Of a stretch of DNA of 64,000 nt, positions 35,920 through 47,989 are shown piece after piece. The notes beneath the pieces were generated by a model, which saw only the letters and a program-made list of their open reading frames with translations, did not search any database and was not told the origin of the DNA. The position numbers were made by a program, and so were the translations under genes. Numbering within the stretch: the first letter of the stretch is position 1; each line of letters begins with the position of its first letter. The stretch spans positions 10,072,876 through 10,136,875 of the forward strand of contig JAQFVV010000030.1 in assembly GCA_028023455.1 (NCBI GenBank), read 5' to 3'. This stretch comes from Epiperipatus broadwayi (Eukaryota > Onychophora > Udeonychophora > Euonychophora > Peripatidae).

Positions 35920-37220
35920 TATTAAAATAATTATAAATGAAAATCCCTTTCTGGCCCTTTTCAGATGTTAAGCATCTATTTTAATGTTAACCAATTATTG
36001 TATATATAACACTATCTAGTGTTCGATAATGGAAATAAAATAAGAGCAGTAATAAAATAAAACATCAGTAAAATAGAATAAAACCTTCATATAGAGATCC
36101 CATATAATTTCAATGAATTGAGTATTGTTATATCCGCACTCTGACGGTGCGGCTATCCAATAACGTTCACTACTGTTCAACTGCGTATGCTCTCCAACGA
36201 ATAGTCTGCAACGAATGCTCTGAATATTCTCTGTATTCTCTGCCATGGATGCTCTCCAAACGAATGGTCTGCACCGACTGCTCTCCAATAAATGGTCTGC
36301 AAGCGGATGCTCTCCAAACAAATGGTCTGCAATGATCTATTTCTACAGTTCTCTAAAGTTCAATTCCCACGATGTTCTTTCAGGCTGGCTGTTACAAAAC
36401 GGTTCACAATGGGCCTACTTTAGCCCCAGTCCAGTGTAGCTGTACTCAAACTCTTCGTAGTAAGCACTGTGACTGCCGTCAGCTATCTCCTACTGAAATT
36501 GAACAGTAACTCCACTGGAGATGCACTCCATACTGTCTGCTACTCGCTACTGCTCTATACTGCTCTCTATGTTACACTGCTAGATGTTACCCAGTCTTCT
36601 TATCGCTCTCTGACAGCTGCAATGATCAATCAATGCACTGACCAATAAGGTAACGTCTCTTATCTAGAAACATTTGTAATTAGCAAATATTTCTAGGAAT
36701 TGTCGATCGCCATTACGTCAATGCACTAATTAAATTCCTCAGCTATCAGAGCGCGATCTAAAAACAGCCTTACGAATAAATTCTAGTTTTTTCTGGAGTG
36801 CACAAACATGTCTGCTATTTTACAAAACACTACAATTATATAACATTATATTATACAGAATAAGTAATACATACATTATACAATTTTATATATACTATCT
36901 TATACAATTTTCCATTCATTTCCAATTGACCAATTGTTAACTAAATTTATTGAAGTTTTATAATATAAATTATTTATTCTGTGTATTATGTTATATATTC
37001 AATTCTTTGAAATTATAAGGGATCTCCATATAAAGGTTTTATTCTATTTTACTGATGTTTTATATTGTTATTGCTGCTATTTTACTTCCATTATGAAACA
37101 CTTAGATGGTATTATTTATGCAATAATTAATTAACATTAAAATAGATTATTAACATTTGAAAAGGGCACTAAACCATGAGGCAAAAAAGGATTTTTATGT
37201 ATAATTATTTTTATTATATT
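35920..37220. mobile_element. Inverted-arm element of about 1.3 kb related to PLE-C ends
   Basis: The left arm 35920-36132 and right arm 37003-37220 are inverted copies (shared CATCAGTAAAATAGAATAAAAC, given here as CATCAGTAAAATAG and AATAAAAC; and CTATTTTAATGTTAA). The outer end (ACATTTGAAAAGGGCA, plus strand, right side) matches the 3' region of PLE-C near 49070-49090 (ACATTTAAAAAGGGCA). I therefore infer an inverted pair of PLE termini. The 870-bp centre is unlike the rest of the window in composition and carries the minisatellite at 36189-36336. Confidence 0.6.
36189..36336 (+). repeat. Minisatellite, five units of about 29 bp
   Basis: Units begin GCTCTCCAA at 36189, 36251, 36280 and 36309, with a variant 34-bp unit (GCTCTGAATATTC) at 36217. 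The consensus contains CGAATGGTCTGCA. Lengths of 28-29 bases are not a multiple of three, so the overlapping frames of 60-101 codons on both strands are not real proteins. Confidence 0.85.
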
Positions 37221-39065
37221 TATTTACATAGTTGTATATGATTTTTTATTATTTATTATAACATAATGAATATTTCTAGTGTCATTTTCACTACACCACT
37301 CATGCAAGGTTTTTGGTCATATGCTTATGATTACCCTCCTCAAACAAGATGTTAAAAGCAGATAGAAACCAGCCTGTCTTGTTTTTGATAGTGATGTAGT
37401 GAAAATAAATATTATTCATTAAATTGCTGAAGATGTTTTGAAAGCACTTTAGATTAAATGCACATATATGGTTTTTTTTTAACTTTTTGCAAATAATATT
37501 TTAAAGAGAAATGTTTTAAAATGAAATAAAAAATACTTGACATTTTAATTTTTTAAATAAAATTTATAATGTTTCAAAATAATATTTGGGTATAAACTTA
37601 CTTTTTTATATGTAAAGACAAATTCAAAAAATGTTTATTGAACAAAGTCATGGTTTATATATTGTAATTCATCAGATTTGTTAGAAGTATTTGTTTCAGT
37701 TAATTAAAAAGATTAATGGAAAATTTTAAAATTAGTTCGCTGTCTGCTAAACATTATTCATATTATGCAGCTTTTGCATAATAGTTTTCCTAAAAACATT
37801 ATTAATGATAGTGAAAAATTTGAGACGTTTGAAAGAAACAGTGCTTAAAAGGGATAGATATTGATTCAATATTTTTAATTTTTATAGCAATGACTTTTGG
37901 AAAAGTTTTTGCAGTTTCGTGAATAAATCATCAAAATTTACTATATGTTTGATGGTGTTTTTAATATGAAGTGATAAAAATCAAATATAAGAATTTCATA
38001 TTTTTATTTCTAAATGAAAGTTATTAGAAAATTTTTTGTTAGATGGGGAAAAAATTACAATAGTGTTTAGGTTGGATAGTTATTAATTTGAAAATATGAA
38101 TCAATTTAAATATCATAATAGCTCTTTAGGTAAAAAGTATTTTGGTTATTAATAGAACTATTTCAAACTAAATTGATTGTCTACAAAACTCATCACTAAT
38201 GTAATATAAAATCTTTAAAAAAAATCATTTAAGGATGATTCCTAATATTCTGAAAATATGATGAAAAGATCACAAAGGTAACGCAGTATGTTTTTTAGAT
38301 AGCTGGATATGCCATCACTTAATCTACTACTGTAAGAGCAAATATTTGTAATATAAAAGACTTTCTAAAAAATTATGGTGAACTGACCATATTTTTATGA
38401 TAAAATCAGGTCCGATTTACATTAAAAAGTTCATTTCAAGATCGATTTAAAAATGTACAATGTATATTGTTTTCAACCATGGAGAGTTACATTTGTGCAG
38501 GATGCTGAATTTTTTAGAAAAAAAAAGGTTATTTTTAAAAGAATTTAAAAGACAGCACCATAAAATGCCAAATTATAAAGGCCAGAATTTGACACCTGCT
38601 GCCATATTTTCACAAATTAGCCAAAACTTGGCTTTAACTTTTTGTTTTTTCTCTTTCTTTCAGGAGTTTAAAAATGGCTGCTACTAATATAAACATATTA
38701 GATATCGTTAATGAATTGAAAAAAATATCAAAAATTAAAAAACCTATGTAGAAATAATAAAATATAAGGAAATATAATTCTCATATAATGATAAAGTTAT
38801 TTAAGAATAGGAAGAGGTATGTATCAAAGTGACTCAGTTTGTTCACAATTATCTTCAGTGATTTTAAGAATATATAAAATTTGCTTCATGGGTTTAAGAA
38901 AAGTTTTGAAAATAAATTGTATAAAATTAAAAATATACATTACTAAATTAGGAACATTAGAAATAACAACAACAACAACAAAAAAAAAAAAGATTAGTAA
39001 ATTATATATTAGGCTTCATTGTAAAAAATTAGATCTTTTCAACTCTTATTTCTTATTGCATTGAT
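37221..39065. other. AT-rich intergenic stretch
   Basis: No gene recognised. Short frames at 38460-38687 and 38819-39064 (plus) have no family signature. Confidence 0.4.
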
Positions 39066-39640
39066 TTATATTTCTCTTTATAATACTTTTTTACAACACA
39101 AACAGTAAAAATGTATTTCTTGATAGTTTCTAACAGTTTCAATCGATCACCAGTCTTCATCAGAGTACAATATTCAGATATATATGATTATATAATTAGT
39201 ACAAATATAAACAGATATAATTATATAACACATTATATACCCTTGATTATGAATTTTACAGAATATAATTTTTTTAATGAATTTAGTAATTATATATATT
39301 TATATTATTTTTGTTTGATTTCTTTTGCATAAATTGTCTTATATTTTTTACTATATATATATCACTTTACATTTATATGGCTTAAACTTTTTAGTAATTT
39401 AATTTATTATTACTTTAAATTTTCCATTATAGTTTTAATTTATAATTATAAATTTCCATTTTTTTCAATAATTGTAATTCTTTTAATTATATATTACCTC
39501 ATTTAAACCCTTAAACAACTTTTAATTGAAAAAAATGTAAATTGTCTTATAATTTGCCTATACCTCCCTCTATGAACATTTTTTAAAATTATATCTTATT
39601 CTAGTTTAAATTATAATTTTATAATTTTATTTCTATTTTA
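39066..39640 (-). repeat. PLE-C-type terminal region with hammerhead-like core
   Basis: On the minus strand CTGATGA (39163-39157) and GAAAC (near 39141-39136) bracket a short stem-like segment, the hammerhead-like arrangement. The sequence to the right on the plus strand (39330-39620) matches the reverse complement of 47990-48300, the 5' region of PLE-C (shared CCATTATAGTTTTAA/CCATTATAATTTTAA and AAATTGTCTTATA). This is a detached PLE-C end in inverse orientation. Confidence 0.55.
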
Positions 39641-41117
39641 AATCTATATATACTATGTATTTGTTTAATAAAATATATTTTTATAAAAGTAATGTTTTCA
39701 AGGCCAAATATTTATTTAAAGTTAGTCTAATGTTTTTAATTATGATGGCTTCTTTAATTTTTCTATCCTTTTTATTATTAGTATGATAAATCATTTTTAT
39801 GGTATTTTTTAAAATTATATCCTGTGTCTAATGAATATAAATATTTGATTTTTTACCTTATTTATATTGCATTAATCATGTGTAATTTAAATTCTTTGTT
39901 TCATCTACATAATTATTTTGGAAATTATTTCTTTGACATAAACAGTGAGGATTGCCAATTCCTCTACAAGCTTTATGATAAATGCTTAGCCAGAGCCAGC
40001 ACTTAAAATATCTCTGTCAGGAACCCCTCCCCAAACCCCTGACCATGGTTTCGTGCTTTGACTATTTATTTCTTTGACATGTTTCACATTTAATTTTATA
40101 TATTCCATTTACATAATTTATTTCCAATATATTTACTTTCTAATATATTAAGTACAGTATTTTCTTTCTTTACTTATTATTTTAAATTTTATTATATTAT
40201 TATTTTTTTTATTAATCTTGTTGATAATTTCATTTATATTTTTTTATTATATTATAAGGTTTAATACTTATATATTTATTTTTGTTGCATTTTTTTTAAA
40301 TTTTCTTTGTTATTATGAAATCTTTATTTTAACAGTTAATTTTCACTTTATAATCATTATTTTTATAACTATTAATTCTACTTATTTACTATAATCTTCC
40401 TAATTTGAGCAACAATTTATAGCTCTATATATTTTTAAAATTACTTAACTCATTTATTTTATAATTTTTATCCATATTTAAATTTGTTTGTTACATTGAT
40501 TTAATAATAAAAAAATATTAAAAGACAAATAAATAAATAAAGAATATATTTGTTATATTATAAAGTATATTGAAAATATAGAAAATTATATATATATTGA
40601 ATATATACAATTGAATGCAAAACATATCAAACAAACATTTTTCAAAAATAATTATGTATATGAAAGGTTTCATCTTATATATGATTAACCCAACACAAAA
40701 ATAATTAAAAAAACCACTTATTTAATTACATTCACTAGAGACAATATATAAATTTGAAAAAGACAACATGAAAATGATTTCTCACATTAATAATAAAAGA
40801 GATAAAAAATTAAAGAAGCTATCATGATTAAAAATATTAGACCAATTTTAAATAAAGATTTGGGCTTCAAAACATTATTTTTATAAAAATATACTTTATG
40901 TATATATATTCACTTGATGGTTATTCCTTTTTAAACCATTATGTTGTCTTTTTTATATACTTTCTCACTGAATTGAATATGTAAACATAACCAACTTAAT
41001 AGACAACTATATACTTTAATCATATATTTATTTTCATCTAAGTGATTTTCATTAAAAATTGAACCATGTCAAGATGTTATGTTAATTCAATATGTACATG
41101 ATATAACAAAATTAGTA
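39641..41117. other. AT-rich stretch, partly old PLE
   Basis: No gene. Positions 40955-41050 are the reverse complement of 45285-45382 (CTCACTGAATTGAATATGTAA, AACTTAATAGACAA, CATATATTTATTTTCAT), so the PLE-A pair sits between two inverted copies of an older sequence. Confidence 0.4.
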
Positions 41118-41640
41118 ATAAAAATGAAAGAAAGAATAAGGAATAGATTTATATTCCATATTCAAAGGAGGTATATAAAATTCTGAATGATAGGTAAGAA
41201 AAAATGAATGAGAATATAGAAACAAGATGGAAAAATAGCAAATCATTAAAAAAGTTAGTGAATAATACAAAAATGAGAAATGATAGGAATGATTAGATAG
41301 GAAAAGTTTATAAAATTATGTGTAAGGAATGTATGATAGTATATATAGGTCAGTCAGTGAAAAATAAGATAAAGTGGGGATAGGAGCATAGTAGAGGAAT
41401 AAAAAAGGAGAAATATTAAGTTGTGACAATTTTTTCATTTTTTAGAAACAGGTCATGTTATGAAATGTGAAGTATTGAAGTAATAAAATATTGTAAAAAT
41501 TATAAAAAAAAAGCAAAGTCTATGAGACAATGTATATTAAAGAAAATAAAGAGAAGTGCATAAATTTAATATACAGCTCAATAGAGTTGAGAGGAAAATG
41601 GTCATTAAGTAAAAATTGGAAAGTATAAAAACATTTTTTA
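41118..41640 (+). mobile_element. Decayed PLE fragment with GIY-YIG remnant
   Basis: At 41300-41356 the plus strand reads GKVYKIMCKECMIVYIGQS, the core of a PLE GIY-YIG endonuclease with its cysteine pair. Downstream, weak pieces (EHSRGI, then a FRNRSC..EM-like region) suggest the rest of the domain with frameshifts. No RT part was seen. It is distinct in sequence from PLE-A, B and C. Confidence 0.6.
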
Positions 41641-41689
41641 GGGTTGAGGCTGGTCAATAGAGGAAATACTAAGATGTATTTTTATATTT

Positions 41690-42200
41690 GGATACTATTT
41701 ACATCATCTAGAAAAGGAACAAAGAAGAAAATGTAAAGAAGCTGCTCACATGACAATGGCAAAAAATTCCATAAGCCAACCTAGTGTGACTATACATAAT
41801 GTATGGAAAACACTAATCAACTTTGCTCTTAAAAAATCAGGAGAAACCTCAAAAATAAGTTTATGACTGGTGACTTTGGCAAAATGGTTCAATTGGTTAA
41901 AGCATCACCTTAAACTTCAATACTCAAGAATCTAAGGATCCAGGTTTGAATCCCATGTTAGTACTGTCACTGGTCAGGCCAGCAATTCCTGAAGATGGGG
42001 AAATAATACCTCTTGAAACATTGTGCATATACTAACATGTTTGATGTGCTATTACTAACAGTTGAATGTATTTGGAATATTTAAACAAAGTTACATTTTT
42101 CTACAGACATTAAATACTTGTATTTGACGATGAAAATAGTCCAATATAAAAATATAACTACAACCCCATCATCACAAACCTTCAGGAAAAAACTAAGTAT
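41690..42200 (+). mobile_element. PLE-A upstream partial unit (3' end plus terminal repeat)
   Basis: This matches 44795-45260 in order: the end of the endonuclease frame (AAHMAMAKIP-like and VWK..INFALKK-like), the tRNA-like segment, the CCTGAAGATGG...TTGAAAC hammerhead-like block (CTGAAGA at 41989-41995, GAAA at 42015-42018), and the GATGAAAATAGTCC..CATCATCACAAACCTTCAGG end. It lies head-to-tail directly before the longer unit. That is the usual PLE arrangement, in which a 5'-truncated unit supplies the upstream terminal repeat. Confidence 0.75.
41866..41960 (+). ncRNA. tRNA-like module in PLE-A (upstream unit)
   Basis: An A-box-like TGGTTCAATTGGTTAAAGCA is followed by CCTTA, then a 20-base loop, then TAAGG and a B-box-like GGTTTGAATCCC. 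CCTTA/TAAGG would form the anticodon stem; the loop is about 13 bases too long, like an intron-bearing tRNA. The 3' end has no CCA or matched acceptor stem that I could confirm. It is probably a tRNA-derived module, not a working tRNA gene. Confidence 0.5.
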
Positions 42201-42331
42201 TTGTACGGACTCAATACTATATCAAACTTTAGACATTATGAAAAATTATGTCTAAAGCTGGCCAAAGTAGAAAATCATTTAACTTTCTTATAAATAATAT
42301 TTTATAAAGCGCAGATGGTATTGAAAATTAA

Positions 42332-42670
42332 ATTGAGAGAGTGCAAATTTCTCAAGCGCTTGTGACTATTAGTAACCAATCAGATCTTAAGCACTGGGAC
42401 AGGGAATTTAATAAGAAAAGAGTGGATTCCACTTTCTTCTTTACTTGTCTTTCTATATATCCAAGCCAGTCCAAAGTACTTATATCTGAGAGTGTGAATC
42501 TTAACTATCATCACACTTAATTGACTGAGTTCAAATTATAAACATACAGTGTGAAATCTTTCAATTTACTACAAATCCACTCTTTTCTTATTAAATTCCC
42601 TGTCCCAGTGCTTAAGATCTGATTGGTTACTAATAGTCACAAGCGCTTGAGAAATTTGCACTCTCTCAGT
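42332..42670. mobile_element. MITE of 339 bp flanked by TTAA
   Basis: Arms of about 95 bases are almost perfect inverted copies (TGAGAGAGTGCAAATTTCTC, AAGCGCTTGTGACTATTAGT, AATTTAATAAGAAAAGAGTGG in part). TTAA lies directly outside both ends (42328-42331 and 42671-42674), the duplication typical of piggyBac-type insertion. The terminus ATTGAGAG/ACTGAGAG is not the classic piggyBac CCC start, so the superfamily is not certain. High arm identity suggests a recent insertion into an already placed PLE-A. Confidence 0.75.
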
Positions 42671-44959
42671 TTAATTAACTTTCTTATGTAAATGTAAATC
42701 TGAAGGGACAATTCTTAAAGGTTTGCAACTAAAACCTTCAATTCACTCTCAGCTGAGAAAATTACTCTGAGAGCAAGTGAAGCTCTGTTAAAAGAAAGAA
42801 GAAATGCTCAAAGATTTTTTAAGTATCAAACAATGCATTCCATTAATAATTTAGAATGTTTACTAAAAAATAAACTTACTGATGAAGATTTCAGGAGAGT
42901 TTCTCAAGCAGTAAAAAATCATATTCTACATTACATAGAAAAATAAAAGAATATCAAAAGAAGAAACTTACTAACCTACATGGGTATATCAAAAATCATA
43001 ATGTACCAAGCAATGTACCAACTTCATCTCTTAAAAATCCCAGTTCTAAACACCTAACAGATACTGAAATTTCTATTCTTGAAAAAGGATTAAACTTTGC
43101 CATAACACCATCTAATATCCCTTTATTAGATATAAGGGCAGACACCGAAGAAGTCATGCAAAAACTGCCTTTAGAAGAAGCAGCAGAATTATGCTGGAGA
43201 ATAAAAAGAACACTTGACAAGCAACAAAAACTGAAGTCAAACATATCCTATGGTGAGAAGAAAGCAATTAAATCTCTCAAAGTACAAAAGCCTATAATTA
43301 TTCTCCCTGCTGACAAAGGCAATGCTATTGTTGTAATGGATACAACTGATTATGACAATAAAATACCAGAACTCCTCACAGCAGGCCAATATAGAAAAGT
43401 GGCAAAAAATCCAATATAGAATATGGAAACAGTTACAAGGATTACTCAGAAAGCATCGCAGCTACTTCACTGATTCAGAAAAAGTAAAATAAAATCACAT
43501 TTTAGCAATTTTCCTTATCTTTATGGTCTACTAAAATCCATAAGAATCATGTTCCATTAAGACCTATTCTTAGTTCTAGAAATTCTTCTTGCCAAAATTT
43601 GGCAAGATTTTTTCTCAAAGTTCTAAGGTCTTTATCAGGGCTTGTAGACACTTTGCAGAGGTAATCAAGAACATGAAAATTGAAAGAACTAATTTATTGG
43701 TAATCTTTTATGTCAAAGGTTTATTCACAAATGTCCATGTGAAGAAATATTGTCTATTGTAAGGAAAAGATTAAATGGTCATAATAGTTTACAAACTAGA
43801 ACAGCTCTTTCTATTCATAGTATAATGGAACTATTAATATTCTGCATAAAAGCAATTCTATTTTCAATATAACACAGAATTGTTCCAACAAAATCAAGGA
43901 ATAGCTATGGGTCCACCATTATCTCCCCTGATTAGCAATATTTACATGGAAGAACTTGAAGCCTTAGACATAAAAACTACTCCCTATCCATCTAATGTTT
44001 GGCTTTGGTATGTGGATCATACATTTGTTGTATGGCCATATGGTGAAGCACTGCTACAAATGTCCTGGAAACACATCAACAATATATCCCCTTCAATTAA
44101 ATTCACAATAGAATCAGAATAAGAACAAAAATTGGCATTTTAGATGTATTTATTATAAGACTCTCATGGCAAAATCAAAACTACCAGTTTACTGAAAACC
44201 TACCCATACAGGAAAATATCTAGTCTATACATCTAATCACATGAGAAACCCAAAACATGGAATTATACTATCATTATGGAACAGAGTGAAAAAAGCTTCT
44301 TCAGAAATCAGCAATCTGGAAAAAGAAAAGATTTATGTAGAACAAACACGTATAAAAAATGGTTATTCATCGGCTGTTATTAAGAAAATGTTAAATAGAC
44401 AATAGAAAGAACCATCAAAACAAAAGACAATTATTGGAACTGTAGTGTACCCATACATTCCAAAAATATCAGACAAATTAAGGAAAATCTGAAATCTCTA
44501 TAACATTAGAACAGCTGTCCAAAGCCATATCACACTATGAGGAATTCTAACATCTACAAAGCCTAAACTTGAAATGCTGAAAAGAAAAAACTGCATCTAT
44601 GAAATACCATGTGGATGTGGAAGAACATATATTGATGAGACCAATCATTCCATTGAAAAGTGCTTGCAAGAACACAAACTGATGATTAGAAGAGAGAAAA
44701 AAGATGTGTCTAAGGTAGCAGACCAAGTATGTGCCAATGAACATATGTTCAATTGGGAAAATACTAAAATATTGGATAGAGAAAAAAAGATACAAAGAGG
44801 AAAATTTAAAGAAGCTGCTCACATGGCAATGGCAAAAATTCCCATAAGACATCATAGTGTGACTATATATACTGTATGGAAACCAGTAATCAACTTTGCT
44901 CTTAGGAAAAAATAGAGAAATCAGGAGGAATCTCATAGATAAGTATATAGAATTTCTAC

Positions 44960-45052
44960 TGACTGTTGCTTTGGCAGAATGGCTGTTAGTTAGAGCATTA
45001 CCTTAAAATTCAATACTCAAGAATCTAAGGGTCCAGGTTCAAATCCCATGCT
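44960..45052 (+). ncRNA. tRNA-like module in PLE-A (downstream unit)
   Basis: It has the same layout as at 41866-41960: TTTGGCAGAATGGCTGTTAG, GAGCATTA, CCTTA, a 20-base loop, TAAGG, then CCAGGTTCAAATCCC with a near-perfect B box. It lies just after the endonuclease frame stop and before the terminal repeat in both units, so it belongs to the element and is not a chance SINE insertion. The element's own hammerhead-like block after it is worn in this unit (CCTCAAAACATTG). Confidence 0.55.
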
Positions 45053-45497
45053 ACTATTGTCACTAGTCAGGCCAGCATCACCTCAAAACATTGTGCATAC
45101 ACTAACTGTTTGATGTGATATTACTAAGAGTTGAATGTATTTGGAATATTTAAGTTAAATTTTTCTAGACATTTAATACTCATATTAGATGATGGAAATA
45201 GTCCAATATAAAAAACAACTAGAACACCATCATCACTAATCTTCAGGAAAACATGATGTACTAAGATGATTATGTAAATTATATGACATGTAAATTGATT
45301 ACATGAAAATAAATATATGATAAAAATATATATAATTGTCTATTAAGTTGATTGCTTACATATTCAATTCAGTGAGAATATATATGTAATAATATTGTAA
45401 TTCGATGTCTATACTTCTTCAAAGTAATATATGTAATTATATAATTGAATATTTATAAATACAGTAATCAGATGTATGTATTTTAAAAATTTTTCCA

Positions 45498-46470
45498 CTT
45501 AGTAGCACTTTCGACTATCCTTGCAGTCTTTGTCAATTTAACACTTTGAAAGGCTAACCTTCCCACAATTCTGCGATCTTAATATTTGCTGCCTGTCTGT
45601 TAATTAAGTCACATTTGTATTTGTATATTAGCATAGCTTTTTTTTCTTTTATTGTTATTTTTTTTCAATTTGCCATATTTTAACATTGTTGTAATTGAAG
45701 TTAAAACCATAAATACATGAATTATTCATGAAAAATGGATGTTGAAACAATATTATCTACTTTACAATTCTGATTCAATTTCTGAATTCTTTTTAACAAC
45801 AGCAATTGCTTTTTAGTTTTTTTTTCCAATGTACATCTCGATTCACCTATATATACACTATCACACCTACATATCCATTTATAAATTATACAATTTTTAT
45901 TTATAAATGAGGTTTTATCTTTAGAATTATTTATTAATCTGTTTATGTGTAAAATGCAATATCACATATACCTTTATAAATCTTCCTTATAAAATCTACT
46001 TGATCATTCGAATTGTATGGTATTGATATCCATATTTTTTTATTAGCAGGAGGACCAATATTATTATTAAAAATTTTATTCTTATATCTCATATTAAAAA
46101 TTTTAATATTATTATATGTATGATTATAATTGTAATCAACATTTAACAATTCATTCGAATATATTTCAATATTTTTGCTTTTATCTGATAAATATTTACA
46201 AAGTCTATTATTTTTAAATAAGAAAGACTTTATGTGACATTGGCACTCTTGAATTATATGGAATATAACCTCTTTTTACTATTGGTTTAATGGTCATACA
46301 ATAATTCAACATACATATCAAGAAATTTAATGCACATTAAATGTTCATCTGTTTTTATCCATTTTAAGCCATTTAAATCATTCACTTCCCTGAACAACTC
46401 TTTAATTGTATTTGACCTGCCATATACAAAAACATCATCAACATATCGATAATATACACTATTTTTTTGA
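45498..46470 (-). mobile_element. PLE-B, left arm of a head-to-head pair
   Basis: On the minus strand this begins with the RT catalytic region (YYRYVDDVFVYGRS near 46451-46405) and continues through LNVDYNYNHTYNNI and PPANKKIWISIPY. A GIY-YIG remnant (IYKWICRC-like) follows, then a terminal block with GACTGCAAGGATAGTCGAAAG, given as GACTGCAAGG and ATAGTCGAAAG. It is the inverse of 46528-47545 over its whole length. YVDD is intact but the frame is broken in several places. Confidence 0.75.
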
Positions 46471-46527
46471 TAACGTTTCTTTTTTAGAATATTTTTCTTG
46501 TATGTAATCTAAAGAAGGAACATTATC

Positions 46528-47545
46528 AAAAAACATTACTGTATATTATCGATATGTTGATGATGTTTTTCTATATGGCAGGTCAAATACGATTAAAGAG
46601 TTGTTCAAAGAATTAAATAATTTAAATGGCTTAAAATGGATAAAAATAGATGAACATTTAATGTGCGTTCAATTTCTTGATCTTAAAATAACTAGAAATC
46701 AATGTATGCTGGGTTACTGTATGACCATTAAAACAATAGTAAAAAGAGGTTATATTCTACATAAAGCAAGAGTGTCAATGTCACATAAAATGGCAGGTTT
46801 GAAGTCTTTCTTATTTCAAAATAATAGTCTGTGCAAATATTTATCAGATAAAAGCAAATTTATTGAAATATATTCAAATGAATTGTTAAATGTTGGTTAC
46901 AATTATAATCATATATATATAATGTTATTAAAAATTTTAATACGAGATATAAGAATAAAAATTTTAATAATAATATTGATCCTCATGCTAATAAAAAACT
47001 ATGGATATCAATACCATACATTTAAAATGATCAAGTAAATTTTATAAGAAAGATTTATAAAGGTATATGTGATATTGCATTTTGCACATAAACAGATTAA
47101 TAAATAATTCTAAAGATAAAACCTCATTTATAAATAAAAATTGTATAATTTATAAATGGATATGTAGGTGTGGTAGTGTATATATGGGTGAATTGAGATG
47201 TACGTTGAAAAAAAGAACTAAAAAGCAATTGCTGTTGTTAAAAAGAGTTCAGAAATTGAATCAAAATTGCAAATTAGATAATATTGTTTCAACATCCATT
47301 TTTCATGAATAATTCATGTATTTATGGTTTTGACTTCAATTTTAACAGTGTAAAAATATTGCAAATTGAAAAAATAACAAAAAATAAAAATAAAAAAAGC
47401 TATGTTAATATACAAATATAAACATGACTTAATTAACAGGCAGGCAGCAAATGTTAAGATCACAGAATTGTGGGAAGGTTAGCCTTTCAAAGTGTTAGTA
47501 CAAAGACTACAAGGATAGTCGAAAGTGCTACTAAGTGGATAAAAT
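46528..47545 (+). mobile_element. PLE-B, right arm of a head-to-head pair
   Basis: The plus strand encodes YYRYVDDVFLYGRS (about 46540-46582), then KWIKIDEHLMCVQFLDLKI, then a GIY-YIG segment at 47130-47210 (CIIYKWICRCGSVYMGEL, with YMG replacing YIG), and ends with the GACTACAAGG..ATAGTCGAAAG terminal stem near 47505-47530. Both arms are truncated at nearly the same PLE position, just before the RT catalytic box, and are separated by only about 57 bp. Confidence 0.75.
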
Positions 47546-47639
47546 TTTTAAAATATATCTGATTACTGTATTTGTAAATATTCAATTTTATATATATATT
47601 AAAAAGGGTTCAAAATACAAAAAAAATTATAAAAATGAT

Positions 47640-47960
47640 GTATATATGGTTTGGATTTTAATTATAGTAATGTAAAAATATTGGAAACTGAAAGAAATAA
47701 TAATAAATAAAAAATTAACGAAGCTATGTTAATATATAAATACAAGCAAGATTTAATCAATAGGCAGGCAGCAAATGTTAAGATCACAGAATTATGGGAA
47801 AGTTGACATCATGGAATTATGGAAAAGTGGACCTTTCAAAGTATTAATTGACAAAAACTACAAGGATAGTTGAAAGCACTCCTAAGTGATGTTTATAGAT
47901 ATATATTTTTTATAAACTTTTAAGTGCTGTAGTTGAAAGCGCTCCTAAGTGATGTTTATA
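47640..47960 (+). repeat. PLE-B 3' end, additional partial copies
   Basis: The block AGGCAGGCAGCAAATGTTAA, GATCACAGAATTATGGGA, CAAGGATAGTTGAAAGC repeats the end of PLE-B in direct orientation. Its last about 60 bp (CTCCTAAGTGATGTTTATAG) are duplicated once more in tandem (about 47878-47940 and 47941-47998). No coding part remains. Confidence 0.65.
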
Positions 47961-47989
47961 GATATATTTTTTTATAAACTTTTAAGTAC

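Larger units (their letters stand above)
42201..45265 (+). mobile_element. PLE-A: Penelope-like element, long decayed unit
   Basis: Broken plus-strand frames follow the PLE protein in order. The N-terminal region (LKGLQLKPS-like near 42720) comes first. Then comes 43020-43419 with EKGLNFAITPSNIP and IIILPADKGNAIVVMD, a PLE hallmark. RT at 43880-44122 has GIAMGPPLSPLISNIYMEELE, here GIAMGPPLSP and ISNIYMEELE, and WYVDHTFVVW with YVDH replacing YVDD. The GIY-YIG endonuclease at 44574-44915 has CIYEIPCGCGRTYIDET with YID replacing YIG, then EHK. The 3' region has the tRNA-like module and terminal repeat. It is interrupted by a MITE at 42332-42670. Mutated catalytic residues, stops and frameshifts make it inactive. 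PLEs copy RNA into DNA at nicked targets. Confidence 0.85.

Noticed and set aside
36016-36439. Overlapping open frames of 60-101 codons on both strands
   Set aside because: They are produced by the 29-bp minisatellite, which has few stops in any frame; unit lengths are not multiples of three.
41866-41960. Functional nuclear tRNA gene
   Set aside because: No confirmed acceptor stem, over-long anticodon loop, and it occurs twice at the same place inside PLE-A units, so it is a module of the element.
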